64,000 nucleotides of DNA from Rapana venosa. Lineage: Eukaryota; Mollusca; Gastropoda; Neogastropoda; Muricidae. Shown piece by piece: positions 43,830 to 56,473 of the stretch (positions are counted from its first letter, which is position 1; each line of letters opens with the position of its first letter). Under the pieces are notes generated by a model that saw only the letters and a list, made by a program, of their open reading frames with translations, was not told the DNA's origin and did not search any database. Both the position numbers and the translations under genes were made by a program. The stretch covers positions 53,600,744 to 53,664,743 of the forward strand of contig CM054155.1 in the NCBI GenBank assembly GCA_028751875.1, given 5' to 3'.

Positions 43830-44465
43830 AATATTTCTCATCAACTTTCTGAGGAGCTGCCCTGAAGTCGGAACGTGTCGGTGAGGCCAGCGGGCAGACC
43901 TCCTGCATACAGAGTGACAAGCCCCAGGAGAAGACTAGGCACTACACAGCTACCCCAAAACTGCAAACAGATATGATGATTGCCAGTTTCGTCATCACGA
44001 CAATCACTGCACTTCCTTCGGGTGAGACTATAAACTGAGGCCCCATGTGCGAATTGCATGCAGAGCATCTTGCACAACACGTTTCAATTCCTGTTCTTTT
44101 TGAAAGAGGGGCCCTTGTGTGCCGGTGGAACAGATGACAAAATTTACAAAACCCAAACACACGGGGACTGGGTGTAAAAAGCACATGAGTGTTTATTCCA
44201 TTATCCTCGTTATTAAAATAAATAATAATTACATCTGAGCGCTTGAATTTTTGCTCTACAAGATTCAGCACTATATAAATTCCATCCATTATTTTATTTA
44301 TTATTACTTCCTGCAATCATAGATGATTGCAGTAAAAGCAGCAGTGCTCCTGATAAATTCTCATGATATGTCATTAGCTCAGACAGATAAAATGGTAGCA
44401 ATAAATTCAAAGATTTTATTATCTCACACAGCAAAATTGAGCAGATAAATTAAAAATAATAATAA
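43830..44465 (+). repeat. Composite repeat, copy 2 (inverse of 31.7-32.3 kb)
   Basis: The distal unit begins CTTTCTGAGGAGCTGCCC. The SINE-like body and shared tail end near 44,212. The remainder carries an inverse L2-like tail (44,255-44,285, CAAGATTCAGCACTATATAA) and then TCTGTCTGAGCTAATGAC-type sequence. The order and both internal junctions agree with 31,680-32,290. Confidence 0.7.
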
Positions 44466-46000
44466 ATAATAATACATGGAATTTATACAGCGTTATATCT
44501 TGCAAATAAACAAATCAAAGCCTCTCATTCATCCAGTCTTTAAACATGCAGCCAGTTAAAATTTAAATAGTTTTTACAAATTCAAATGTAAACACACACA
44601 CGTGCACATTAACAGTTTTTTACAAATACAAAGTAAACACACGCGCATGCCCCACCCCCACACACACACACAAAAACACACAAAAAGGTTGACACTCGGG
44701 CAGGCAGAGGGGGGTTGGGGGGGGGGGGTTTGAGTTGGTTATTCAGGGCAGGGACGAAATGCGATGAAACAAGAGGGAGAATCTTTTGGTTTGAAAATAA
44801 ATGCGTCTTTAGGGTGGATTAAAAGCATCATAAGTAGACTTTTGACGAAGGGAGAGAGGGAGGTCGTTCTAGTCACTGGACCAGAAACAGAGAAAGAGCA
44901 AAGGCCAACAGTGGACTGGTTGAATCTAGGGATTCTTAAGCACAAGATCTGCAGCCCGAGCGGAGGGAAAGAGAAGGAGTGTACAAGTGAAGACATTCAC
45001 AGAGGTAGGAAGGTGCTGTTTTGTGGAGACTTTTGTAACAGAGGTACAATCTTATAGTTTACCCTTTGTGGCACAGGCAGCCAGTGGAGGATCGCAAGAG
45101 AGAAGTAATGTGCTCAGATTTTTTCTTTCTGAGGACTAGGCGAGCTGCAGAGTTTTGTATTCGTTGAAGAGGGTGTTAGATGAGCTGGCAGACCAGCCAG
45201 AAGAGAATTGCAATAGTCCAGACATGAGAGAATGAGAGATGTGACTAGTTTGGATGTTGCATCAGTGGACAGATACTTTCGAACTGCACTAATGCGCCGT
45301 AAAATTGATAGTAGCACGACTGGCAGGTTTGGGTGAGAATTTTTGCATGGAGAGCGTGTTATCGATAACTACCCCTAGATATTTCACTACAGTGGATAGA
45401 GGGACAGATGTATTGCCGAATTCTATTGAAGCTGTTGTTAGGGGAAAAAGTTTGTGTTTGGTCCCTATAAAACATGGCTTCGGTTTTATCTGCATTTAGT
45501 TGCAACTTGTTCTCTATCATCCAATTTTGGATAAATTTTGAAGGCAGCAGAAAATATGTGTCAAAGAGAGAAGGAGATTTTCGGAGTTTCACTGTAAGAA
45601 TCTGAGAGTCGTCTGCATAAAAATGATGGCTGATTTGATGACGGGTTTATTATATGTGAAAGTGGGCAGTGTAAGAGTGAAAGGAACAGGGCCGAGAACT
45701 GACCCCGTGGTCCACATTCCAGGTTTGGCAGGGTGCTGATTGAATCTTATTTACTGTAAAATGTGTGGAATCGGTCTGTTTAAGGTATGAACTGAACCAG
45801 GTGAGGGCTGTGTCTTTAATACCAAAAGTGTTTTGGAGACGGGAGAGAAGAATTTAGGGTCTATAGTGTCAAAGCTGCAGACAGTCGGGGAGAGTGAGAA
45901 GGGATATTTTTCCTGAGTCAGAAGCGTGCAAAAGCGTGTTTAAGGTTGGACTAGGGTGGTTCGGTGCGTGGTTGGCACATGGCAACTGAAAGGGGGAAGG
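44455..46000 (-). pseudogene. L2/CR1-like LINE, 3' part, running into the gap
   Basis: The 3' tail (44,455-44,500) has TTATTATT and TATAAATTCCATG. Upstream on minus, SAVRKYLSTDATSKLVTSLI and LDYCNSLLAGLPAHL lie at about 45,290-45,180. KYLGVVIDNTLSMQ-type sequence is near 45,380, TEAMFYRDQTQTFSP near 45,490, and HHFYADDSQIL at 45,600-45,630, with the catalytic YADD at 45,608-45,619. This is the reverse-transcriptase palm through C-terminus of a CR1/L2-group LINE. It aligns with the copies at 14.2 and 56.3 kb and is cut by the N gap. Frameshifts separate the blocks. Confidence 0.68.
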
Positions 46001-46500
46001 NNNNNNNNNNNNNNNNNNNNNNNNNNNNNNNNNNNNNNNNNNNNNNNNNNNNNNNNNNNNNNNNNNNNNNNNNNNNNNNNNNNNNNNNNNNNNNNNNNNN
46101 NNNNNNNNNNNNNNNNNNNNNNNNNNNNNNNNNNNNNNNNNNNNNNNNNNNNNNNNNNNNNNNNNNNNNNNNNNNNNNNNNNNNNNNNNNNNNNNNNNNN
46201 NNNNNNNNNNNNNNNNNNNNNNNNNNNNNNNNNNNNNNNNNNNNNNNNNNNNNNNNNNNNNNNNNNNNNNNNNNNNNNNNNNNNNNNNNNNNNNNNNNNN
46301 NNNNNNNNNNNNNNNNNNNNNNNNNNNNNNNNNNNNNNNNNNNNNNNNNNNNNNNNNNNNNNNNNNNNNNNNNNNNNNNNNNNNNNNNNNNNNNNNNNNN
46401 NNNNNNNNNNNNNNNNNNNNNNNNNNNNNNNNNNNNNNNNNNNNNNNNNNNNNNNNNNNNNNNNNNNNNNNNNNNNNNNNNNNNNNNNNNNNNNNNNNNN
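46001..46500. other. Assembly gap of exactly 500 N
   Basis: A run of exactly 500 N, the signature of a scaffold join of arbitrary size. Open frames spanning it are meaningless. The flanks (LINE and AT-rich sequence) need not be true neighbours. Confidence 0.98.
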
Positions 46501-46529
46501 TAAAGAGAACAACAAAATATATTTCACGA

Positions 46530-46700
46530 TAAAAAACCCTGAAATCAATCATAACCAAATCACAGAAAAGATAATGTCAGTAATGATTTATGATGAAAAA
46601 AGAAAAAAAACAAATTATTCTATTTCATGATTCTAAACCTTAAATCAACCATAACCCAACCACAGAAAAAAGATGCTGTCTAAGAAAAATCATGCATATT
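46530..46700. repeat. Imperfect ~95-bp direct repeat
   Basis: AAATCAATCATAACCAAATC near 46,541 recurs as AAATCAACCATAACCCAACC near 46,642, followed in both by ACAGAAAA(A)AGAT. This suggests two units of a satellite-like tandem that may extend into the gap. Confidence 0.6.
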
Positions 46701-47224
46701 GAGTATATTATCAAAATTGTTGCAGTTATTCAATGGAGCGATTGAGCCAACATTGTTTTCTTTTTATTAATAGAAAAAAAACATATATCTGACAAACTAT
46801 GTTTATACTCATCATTTGTTACTTCGACATATCTGACAATGGTGCGTTGATACTTTTGCTTAAAAAATTTTTACTCTCAAGGTTGTGTACTTGTAACATT
46901 ACAATATAAAGGGGCTTCCTTTTCAATTTTTGGTTTTACAAATGGACACAATTATCACAATACTAATATTATTATACAATATTATCACTATATCTTACAC
47001 ATTATTGTTAAGAGGTAAAACATTGAATTTTGCTTGTGTAATTGCTACATGAAATTAGTGGACATCTATAGAGTTTTAATTACTGCTTTTTTTACAAAAT
47101 ACAATTAAAGGATCTATAACCACCATACCCCTCTTTATCTTAAAATAGTCCCATCCCATTCTTGAATGAACATATCCACTAATCTTTGTTTAAAATACCT
47201 AAGAAAACTTTTACATCCCGACAC
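46701..47224. other. No recognisable gene; partial LINE 3' fragment
   Basis: AT-rich to 47,130. From 47,145 to 47,225 it resembles 47,985-48,070 (GTCCCATCCCATTC followed by TCTTTGTTTAAAAT against the same order), i.e. a second small fragment of the minus-strand LINE below. Confidence 0.45.
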
Positions 47225-47237
47225 TTTGTTGCATCCA

Positions 47238-47297
47238 GAGAGAAGAGAGGGGGGGGGGGGAAGGAGAGAGGAGAAAAGAGAGAGAGAGAGAAGAGAG

Positions 47298-47332
<35 letters not shown>

Positions 47333-47335
47333 ACT
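47238..47335. repeat. GA-rich tract at a LINE 3' end
   Basis: (GA)n with a nine- to ten-G run, followed by CTCAAGAACTCAAAAACTC, a short repeat that marks the 3' end of the adjoining minus-strand LINE. Confidence 0.85.
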
Positions 47336-47345
47336 CAAGAACTCA

Positions 47346-50300
47346 AAAACTCAAAGATTTTAATGTACTTTAGCCTTTGGCCACAATACATCGACATGTT
47401 AGGACAAAATGTACGGGACTAATTATGATATAGCAGGGATTTACAATCTTCAGAGTCATGGAAGTATTAATCTGCACAAAAGTACTAAACAAAAAAAACA
47501 AAAGACCTCAAAGTAACGAAAACCTTTCAAGCATCAAATCTAATGAGTAAATGCATTAATGTAAACAGACAAAATACTACTTTCATTTCTTTAGACGATT
47601 TCAAAGATTTACACTTTGTTTTCCTATTTACTGCAGGGAAAACAAATCGGGACAAATGTGTCTGGATTTCTATTTGTTGCTTTCAAAGCATATGTACGGG
47701 AACTTTTACTGATTCTTTTAGAAATTTACCCCTCAAGTCTTTATAGAGACAACAGTCAAAAAAAAAAATGGTGCTCGTTTTCAGTTTTGTCTTGCAAAAT
47801 AGACAGCTTTTATCCTGTGCTGCCTCCTGTATCGATTTACGTTATCTTAAGCGGGAGTACATTCAATCTCAACTGGGTGATGGCAACACGAAAACAGTAT
47901 GTCTCCATATCACAGATATATTTTCCTTTTTCAAAAACTGATTTAAATGTTCGATTAAATCATACCTCTTGCGGTCTCTAATGGTCCCATCCCATTCCTT
48001 TTCAAAAGATCAATTAGCCTCTTTTTAAAATTGCACACAAAAACATTGTTTACATCCCCAAAACGCCATGCTGCTTCCATACAATATTAAATCCAGTTCC
48101 ACAAAATTTCTCTTACTCTTGTAGCCCAACACTCTTTTCCAGATCTATCCAATTCAAATAGCTTGTGTAAGCTTTATAGGGAAATCTATTTCTATCCATC
48201 TGTAAAAATTTTTAAACCCAGTATCTCAAGCAGTAACACAAGAGTGTTTAAAATTAAGGGATATCTTCCAAGCTCTCCAAAACCATTTTATTTGGTGCTC
48301 TTGCAGGGACTCCTAGAAATCTTTTTAAATCCCATTAAATGAACTTTTTCTATGTGCTCTAGTCTCTGCAATCCCCAAATTTCTGATGAATATAATAATA
48401 TTGACCGAATCTTAGTGTCAAAATTTTAAAGAATACATTCGAGGTCATCTCTTTATATTTTTGAAAAACCTTATTTAATTGTAAAACTGCTTTTCCCTTT
48501 TTCTGCAAAATTTGTAGTACCCCTTTTTAACACTTATCATAGTTGTAAAGTTAAACCCAAAAAACAGTAATTATTAACCACTTCTAACTTTTCAGAATTG
48601 TAAAACCTTTTTTTCATGCACACCCAAGTACCCCCCTTTTCTGAATACTTTACTTTTTGTCTTTTCGGAATTAACACTTAGCTTCATTTTTTTGCAGCAT
48701 TCATGCAACACATTAAGCTGAGTTTGAAGCCCCAGGGGGTGTAGTTGAAAATAAAGTAACATCATCAGCAAACAGAAATATGAAAAGCTCCATATAATCT
48801 GGCAAATAACAATGCACCATGTTTCCCCTTTTTCTTAAATGTTATGTGCTATCTGATTAATAAAGATGGAAAATAACGTTGGGGTCATAACCATCCTTGC
48901 CGTACACCAATAGGACATTCAAACATTTTGAGAGTTCGTGATTTATGCATATCACGACAATAATGATTGATACATAGCTTGTAAACAGGCAAAGGAATTT
49001 TCCTTTAACCCCTTGATCATTTATACATTCTAAAAGTTTGTTGGTGTCGAACAAGAGTCGAAGGCTTTTTTTAAAATCCCAAATGAAACATATAACTTTT
49101 TGCCTTTTTTACTCAAATATTTTGAACGGGTGGCTACAATGTAAAAATTGATCAACAATCGAGTAATTTTGCGAAATCCTGCTTGAGAATCTGAAAGTAA
49201 ATCATTATCTTCTACCCATGTGTACAGTCTTTTGTTTTAGAATAGTTGTGTAGCACTTTAAAATAATACTAAGTAGGGTATTCCTCTATAATTATCAACC
49301 ATTTCAGATTCCCTTTTTTGAATATCGGAATGATAATAGCTTTTGACCATTCTTGCGGAAAAAATCCCTTGCTAAAAAATGCATTGAATAGTTTTGTCAA
49401 AAATAAATATACTTCTTCCCCGCCAGCCTGTTAGCCATTTCAGCAGATATATTACCAATTCCCCACTTGCTTTACCTTTTTTGGGAGTTTCTAATGGCTT
49501 GAGTGACTTCTTTACTGATATGGGTTTGTTAGCACATGATTATTTTCTTCAGATAAGTCAGCTTCAATTGCCATCTGCTCTATCTCTTCATTGCTATTTT
49601 GAAACAGTTTGTTAAAGTGGTTAAACCACTCTTTGTAAACTAATATTGTTATTGATTCTCTTTTTTCCTCCACAACCCATACTTCTTAGTTGGCTCCAAA
49701 ATTTGCAAGAGTTATCCATTTTTTTTGCCAGAGATTCTGTTTTTGTTTTCTGAAACTTTGTCTTTTCTCTTTCAGTAAGAGTTTATATCTTTTCTTGCTT
49801 CTATGTATAGTAGTCTATCTTCGTCTGCTCTAGACTTTCTAAAACAGTTCGGTTTTTTCCTACTTTCCTCTTTTGCTATTTTGCATTCATTATCAAACCA
49901 TTCAGACTTTTTTCCTGTTTGTATGAAATGACTTTAACATGCACTGACTAGAAGTTTTCAGACATATTACAAAAATATCCAAGGTTTGGGTCTACATTTC
50001 TATACGATATGGTGGCTAAAATCATTTTGTCCCTGATATCTTTGCTTTGCAACATTGTAATTTAATAAACTTTTTATTTTTTCATTCCATACAAATTTTC
50101 TCACAAAACAAACTTTTATCTTCAGCTACCTTCCATTTTTTATCTGTTTAAATTTTCTTAATCTGTAATTCCCAAAACAACTGGGAGATGGTCTGATTCA
50201 GTTAAGCTTTCAACGTAAGGGACACAACATTTAACAGGATGAAAGCAAATCACATGATGCAATAAAATAGTCTACTATACTTGTTCCAGAAGTTGCAATT

Positions 50301-50760
50301 ATGTACAACGTCATCAAGGTTTTGTTCACTGAGCCCATTTAAAATAATGCAATTCAAAATATTACATAGTTCTAATAACTGCTCACCAAAAGATTGAAAC
50401 CCCACCATCTTGAGACTTTCTCAGGAATTTGTTGTCATCTGAAACAGTTGTATCTGTCAAAACCCGTATCATCACCCCTATAATAATTTGTTGATGCCGT
50501 TCTTGCATTTAAGTCATTCCTCTTTTCATATAAATCTACTAGGCATTGTTCTAACATTTCCATACCATACACACCCCCCTGATTTTTCAGAAGGGGATTC
50601 ATGTGGTGGAATGTACGAACAAACAAGCTTTATTTCCTTGCTTATAGAGAAGAGTTCTTTATCTATCTTGACAGTATAGTATTTTCACTTCTATGTGAAT
50701 CTGTTCCACAAAACTGGCAAAAGACTTCTTAATTTTGAACAATGACACCCCCAAAAAGCG
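47346..50760 (-). pseudogene. LINE ORF2 (endonuclease and reverse transcriptase), decayed
   Basis: Minus-strand order: an endonuclease-like DLNARTAST segment near 50,510, GKASGELVIYLLKWL-like pre-palm sequence near 49,480, KAIIIPIFKKGN near 49,310, MFECPIGVRQG at about 48,920-48,890, and a FADDVTL palm motif at about 48,770-48,750. WKRVLGYKSKRNFVELD comes near 48,120, then a C-terminal block with QDKTENEHHFFFDC-type residues near 47,800. Stops and frameshifts are frequent, so it is a fossil. The 3' end abuts a GA tract. It may share an element with the basic ORF at 51-54 kb. The clade is uncertain (Tx1-, I- or CR1-related). Confidence 0.6.
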
Positions 50761-51150
50761 TCCTTTTGGGTAAGTTTTTTGGCTTTTGAGTGAAAATAAT
50801 ATAATCTTTAAAAATAGGGAATCAAAAACATTAGCAAAGAAAGTTTTTTGTCAAGTTTCACGAAATCGTAAGAGAGAATGAAATTTACAAGTGGTCATTT
50901 TTTTACCTTTGGTAAGAGGCCATTTTTCATTGTAGTTTTTGAAATTTAACTTGATAACTGTTTACATTATTTACACATACAATTTAAATGAGTTGGACTT
51001 TTGCTTGCATTTTTAGCTGTATCATGTTCCACATCATGTACATGTTTTCTTATGCACTGCTTCTTGGGTATTGTGGCCTGCTGAGTCCCTATGTACCAGT
51101 GCATGGAATCCCATTTTCTTCCTGCTCAGACTGAGGGAAAAGGGATTGTT
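50761..51150. other. No recognisable gene
   Basis: AT-rich spacer between the LINE ORF2 and the putative ORF1 on the same strand. Confidence 0.4.
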
Positions 51151-51163
51151 TGTCTAAAACCTT

Positions 51164-54100
51164 TTACTGTTTGTGTGCTTTCACTTTTCTGAATGAGTCA
51201 ACCATGCTGTTTTGACTAGTGCATCTTGCAGACGTTTTAGCTCCTCTTCGACTACTGAGTCCAGTACTAGAGATAGCACGTCTTTGACGTAGTGTTCGAC
51301 GAGGACGTTGTCTGTTTGTCTTTTGTGCCTGTTTTGCCACGCCCATTAATTTAGAGTTACTGCTCTGATCTGGGGGTTGGTCAGTATTCATGTCTGGGTC
51401 CTTTTAGGTCTCCTGTGTCAAAATTGTTGTCTCCTTTTGTCTGTCATATGTCATGTCCTTGTTATGTTGTTCTGTACTTTGTTGAGTTTCACTATTGTCA
51501 TCTGTTTCTTGTTCTGTGTCATTGTTCCTGAGAATCTCAACATGAGCCTCAACATAAGCCTCAACAGGAGCGTCAGTAGTCTCTTCTTCTCATCTGAAAA
51601 TCTGTAACATTATCAGTAATCTCAATGAAAAAATATTTACCGTAACCTGTCATCATTGTCACTGTCTTGTCTGTCAACCAGGTGCTTGCCAAAGTTCTAT
51701 GTAAAGATCTTCACTGCATTTTTGTTTCCAGATCAGAGTACCTGTCATCCTTGTCCATCAGGTTGAGTCTGTCATTGTCATGGTGGTCAAAGTCACTGTG
51801 AGATCAGCATCAGCAAGGCTGACAGTCTGTCTGACAGGATCTCTCGTTGTTCCCCAGCTGGGCTCCCGCCCCCTTGACTTCTGAACAGAACGTCTTGAGG
51901 CACTGGATTCCCTCTGGTTGTTTTTCAACATGACCACCCTTTTGTGGTCTGATTTGGTGTAAGCTGTGGGGCTTCCATACCTTGTTGCTTCACTGTATGA
52001 CTGGATTCCCGGAACCATGGTATGGTGGATGTTCTCCTTTCCCCTTGGTAGTGGGGGTTCTTCCAGTCTCTTGGTCTGTTGTCCCATCTGTCATTCCATC
52101 TTCCATGTGCCTCTGCTATTCGAGTAGCCTTTGGGAATGTTCCTCCTCTCCGCTGATTGCCAGGGCATCAGGTGGTGGTGTGCCCGTGTGAATGAAATTT
52201 TTTATAATGTCTGTCTCAGACCAGTTCATGCTGTCTTCAGGGCCTTGCTGACTGAACCTGTTTGGCTGGTGGCATTCTGGTCCTTCCTTCTTGCTAGGTC
52301 CTTACGTGAGGTTTTTGCTTCCAGGACTGTCTATTTCCCCTTGGCCTGGCTGTGGTTGTGGCCAGTCCTCACATGTCCTTTTCCTTTAGGGTTAGTGCCA
52401 TTCGTGCTATACCTGGTGAAGCAGCTGGTTGCTGTCCTGACTTGCGCTTTCCATTTGTTGTGCTTTTTTGCCCTGCCCTGTGGAAATCAAATTTTGTCCG
52501 TTGTTTAGTAGTGAGGTCCAGAGGCCACCCGTATTTCCGCGTCTCCTCAGGCTGTCCCTAAATCTCCTCACCCAGCACGCCTTTGTCCATCCACGATTTA
52601 AAATGGAACAAGATGGGTCGAGGGTCACTTGAATGTGGGCTTGCCTCCTATCCGAAGTCTGGGAATGTCTTTTTCATTCCAGCCAGAGCACTGGTTGGTC
52701 ATTCAAGGTCAACACATTTGAGTGGTGGAATTTATCTCCCACTGTGTTCCCCTCTGATCTTGACAAGCAGCTTTCAGTTTCTGCTCTCGTGGCTTCAATT
52801 TTTCTCTCTACTGATCAATTTTGTCCCTGATATCCCTTTGTCTTCCTTCATTTCTTTTAGTCTTCCTGTTGTGGGTCACATTTTTCCCGATGAAAATCTT
52901 TGAGAAGAAAATTAAACTATCCCAAGGGGGCAGAATCTCTCACCAGTTTGTTTTCATTGCGCAGAGTGAAGGGCAAAGCCCTCTGCATCTGTCCCAGCCC
53001 CATTCAATCATCTGCAGTAAACTGGATGGATGGGGTGAAAGTTTCTCAGCATTTCCAGGGCCCCTGTGGTACATTTTCTGAACATTTTAAAAACAGGCAC
53101 TTTCCTATGTTTAACATTGTCAACAAAAGACTTGATAAAAAAAATGAGAGATGGAGAGAGTGAGTGAAGGAGTAAAAAGGAAGCTCGAACTTGTATTTTC
53201 ATGGGGAAAATGAATAAGCCTAGGTTTTCTTTCCACCGGGCGTCGCGGAGAGAGGAGAGAGGAGGGGAGAAAGAGGAGGAGAGAGAGGGGAGAGAGGAGA
53301 GAGGGGGGAAAGGAGAGAGAGAAAGAATGCAATGAAAAAAAATATATTGGTTAGGTTTGGGGCCACACTGGAAGGGGGGGTCGAAAGCTCCGATAATTAC
53401 AAGCACTTTACACTCACAGGATCTTTTCAAATGGAAAAAAGATGGCGGTTCAAAAGTTATATTACAACAATGATATCGACTGTCACTGTCATCACTGCCT
53501 TTATTGGTGTGGCTACGATGTCTGCTGTTTTTCATGTGGTGTAGAAAGGTTTCCATTTTTGCCATTTGTGGGACTGTCTGTCTTCCTTGAACTAAAGCTG
53601 GTGTTCATTTTTACACATGTCTCTTTGTATCTCTTGAATACACTGGATGATTTGTTGCATTTGTCACTAGACAGTTTTAGTTTGTCTCGACTTGCTGACT
53701 GACCAGTATCTTCCACATCACAACCTCCCCCTGTCACAATCGCCTTTTCTTCTGCCAAAGCTTTCTGTGCTGTGTGTTGTGTCAGTATTTGTGACAGTGT
53801 CAGTGTCGCATCTTTAAAATCTTTGTTTGTTCATTCCAGTCATCATTGAAATCTTTTACACTCACATCCATGTTTTGTGTTTTCACTAGCAAGGAGTTCT
53901 CCCCCTCATACACTGTATCACCGGGACTGGTTGGCCTGCTGTGCTGCACAATGCACATTCTGCCACATGGGGGCCCGTGTTGTTTTGTGCCAGTGGCTTA
54001 GAAATGTCATATGCAGTGGCATTCGAGATGTATAGTAGAGACTGGGTGGTGTAGGGAAAAAAAGGGCCGGGAGAGAAGTGAAGATGGACTTGCCTCCCTT

Positions 54101-54350
54101 CCTTCCTGTGTCCTGGATGTTTTGTGCGCCTCCGCCCTCCTTTTGCCCCTGGCAGCTTGCGCGGGAAACCCTTCCTCCCATACACTGCACTGTCAGTTGG
54201 AGTGTGTGCAATGGGTTGGCCAGTTGGTGTCGTCGCAACACATAACAGTTGATGTCTCTACTGTCTATCTTAAATGATGTTAAGGACATTTGTTGCAAAA
54301 AGGCGTTTAGAACACACTCTAAGCGCGAAGGCATTCCTGTCTCTGGCATA
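51164..54350 (-). pseudogene. Putative LINE ORF1 region, decayed
   Basis: On minus, coding-like pieces lie at 54,349-53,918, 53,758-53,513, 52,628-52,407, 52,087-51,758 and 51,391-51,164. The upstream part includes HVAECALC and ATLTLSQILTQHTAQKALAE. The downstream parts are basic, rich in Arg/Gln/Ser (RPRRTLRQRRAISS), as in nucleic-acid-binding ORF1 or gag-like proteins. No named domain is certain. It lies upstream of, and in the same direction as, the LINE ORF2 at 47.3-50.8 kb, so the two may be one ~7-kb element. A GA tract and LINE tail fragment near 53.2 kb interrupt it. Confidence 0.3.
53150..53325. repeat. GA tracts around a short LINE 3' tail
   Basis: GA-rich on both sides of AGCTCGAACTTGTATTTTC and ATGAATAAGCCTAGG (53,183-53,226). 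This resembles the LINE tail at 63,820-63,880. Confidence 0.6.
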
Positions 54351-54434
54351 TTGAGGGCTTTGATACAAAAAACACCAAGATTTCTTACTGCTTTACAAAT
54401 GTCCTTCCTGCTGGTAGCCCCAAATAAGGGAAGC

Positions 54435-54547
54435 CACCCCGAGAGAAAGAGAGAAGAGGGTGAGAGAGGGGAGAAAGGGGAGAGAGAGAGAGAGAGGGAG
54501 AGAGGGAAAAGAAGAGGAGAGAGGAGAGAGCGAGAGAGGAGAGAGGG

Positions 54548-54638
<91 letters not shown>

Positions 54639-54640
54639 CT
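54435..54640. repeat. GA-rich microsatellite at a LINE 3' end
   Basis: Long interrupted (GA)n followed by CTCCAACTCGAACTCGAACT, a short hexanucleotide-like repeat that is the 3' terminus of the LINE beginning at 54,665. Confidence 0.9.
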
Positions 54641-54664
54641 CCAACTCGAACTCGAACTTGAAAG

Positions 54665-56258
54665 ATTTATTCACAAAAGGCCATTGGCCCATACATCAAG
54701 GGGGTTGCCGAACTGCTTAGTATTTTAGTGAGAAAATAAGGAAGCACGAAAAAACAAATGTTATTGTATAACCACAACCACCACAATAAAAATCAGTTGC
54801 AAAAAATATTACTTACGAAACCAGAATATCTTATTCTAAAGGCTTACACAAATTTAAAGCAAGGCTGTACACAATCTCAGGGTGACTAGATGCCATGAGC
54901 AAACAGAGTCTAAATAAATTAGGCTCTCTGCTATACTTTAATGGAATGTAATTCTAACATCTTCTAATACCGTAGAGCACAGCACAAAATGAACTTTATC
55001 TTCCACTGTTTGTTTACATAATGGACATAGCAACCTGAGGTCATAATCATCATGTTCTATATATCTAAATTTATGAACATTTATGTCTGATACATCAACT
55101 CTAAACTGAGACATAATTCTTTTCAAATGTATGTCCATATCAAGCTTTAGATCAGGTTTGACATCGTGTGAACCTATAAATTGTCTGTACATTTGAAGTC
55201 TTTCACTGCTATGTATATGACCACTCCACTTCTGCCAACGGCAGTCAATCAATCTGCCTGAAAAGGATGATAAACTCTCTACAATTTCCGACACCTTGAT
55301 TGAGCCAAACAAACCCAAAGCCAAGTTCACATAAACAGGTACGTATTTGTAAAGCCCAGGTGTTTCCCCCCTTGACATCTAGATCGTAAAGCATCTCGTA
55401 AGACTTAAAAGGTAACCTGTACTCATCCATATGCAGAATCTTAATCCAATATCTAATGCATCTTACAACAGCATTAACAGAGAGAGGGGATATCTATTGG
55501 TTTCACTATAAACAAGATCATTAGGTGTACGTTTATCTAAGCCTAAAACCTGTTTTAAGGCAAAGAGATGTACTGATTCACAATGTGTTACAGCTGCATC
55601 TAGTCCCCAAATTTCTGCGCCATATAACACAGTGGGTTGTATTTGTGCATCAATTATTTTAATGAACAAGTCAAAAGCATTATTATTCAATAATCGTAAT
55701 ATTTTCAAAACAATCAACAAGCTTCTTTTACCTCGACTTGCAAGATCTTTACATGCAGTTGTGAAACTAAGCTTTGTAGAAAAACAGATTCCTAAATATT
55801 TATATACATTAATCACAAACATGGCTTTTCCATTGTACAGCCATTTTTCGTGCTGCTGGCTCCTCAGCTACAGCATATGTATCATATACTAAATTAATAT
55901 GTAATTCAACAGGAAGGTGATCAGAATCAGAACGCTCAGCAACAAACAATGACATGAGTAAAAAATGTGACAGAACAAATCATCTGACACTAAAACATAA
56001 TCATTAACACTGCATCCTCCATCAGAAATGAATGTATAGCATTCTAGCTGGTCACTATTACATACACCATTTATAATGTGTAACCTAAGAGCAGTGCGCA
56101 TATTCAATAATAATTTACCATAATTATTGATGACAGAATCTTCATAATTATGATTGCCACTGAGACACATGCTTTTACTATGGGAATCTGAATTAAAGTC
56201 ATTTGCTACATGATAAGAAGAAAAGTTTGATGTCCTGCTGTTTAAGTCTCCACATAGT
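54665..56258 (-). pseudogene. LINE ORF2: endonuclease C-half joined to RT C-terminus
   Basis: The minus strand reads DIILCGDLNSRTSNFSSYHV near 56,255-56,195 and SDGGCSVNDYVLVSDDLF near 56,030-55,975, the second half of an APE-type endonuclease. After a junction near 55,870 the sequence goes directly to VINVYKYLGICFSTKLSFT (55,815) and VLYGAEIWGLDAA (55,620). It ends with a Cys/His block CPLCKQTVEDKVHFVLC (55,030-54,980). The polymerase palm with the F/YADD motif is missing, so an internal deletion of over 1 kb is inferred. The first half of the endonuclease and ORF1 lie beyond the inserted LINE, at 58,850-60,415. Confidence 0.68.
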
Positions 56259-56261
56259 ATT

Positions 56262-56442
56262 ATATCTAATAATAATAATAATAATATATGGAATTTATAT
56301 AGCGCTGAATCTTGTGAAAAACAAACAAATCGAAGCGCTTGCACTCAATCATTTACAGGCATGCAACTCTCCTTAAACATAATGAACAATAGATTTCAAA
56401 CCGTGCGCGTGCACGCATGCACGCCACACGCACACACACACA

Positions 56443-56473
<31 letters not shown>

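Noticed and set aside
45869..46630. Long open frames of 179-229 codons
   Set aside because: They consist almost entirely of untranslatable N from the gap.
50435..50679. Plus-strand open frame opposite the endonuclease segment
   Set aside because: Shadow of the minus-strand LINE.
53008..53565. 185-codon minus-strand open frame
   Set aside because: Its middle is a GA/TC tract giving Ser/Pro/Leu repeats; the ends are unrelated fragments.
54249..54728. 159-codon Arg/Glu-rich protein
   Set aside because: Dominated by a GA microsatellite; the minus strand carries LINE-related sequence on both sides.
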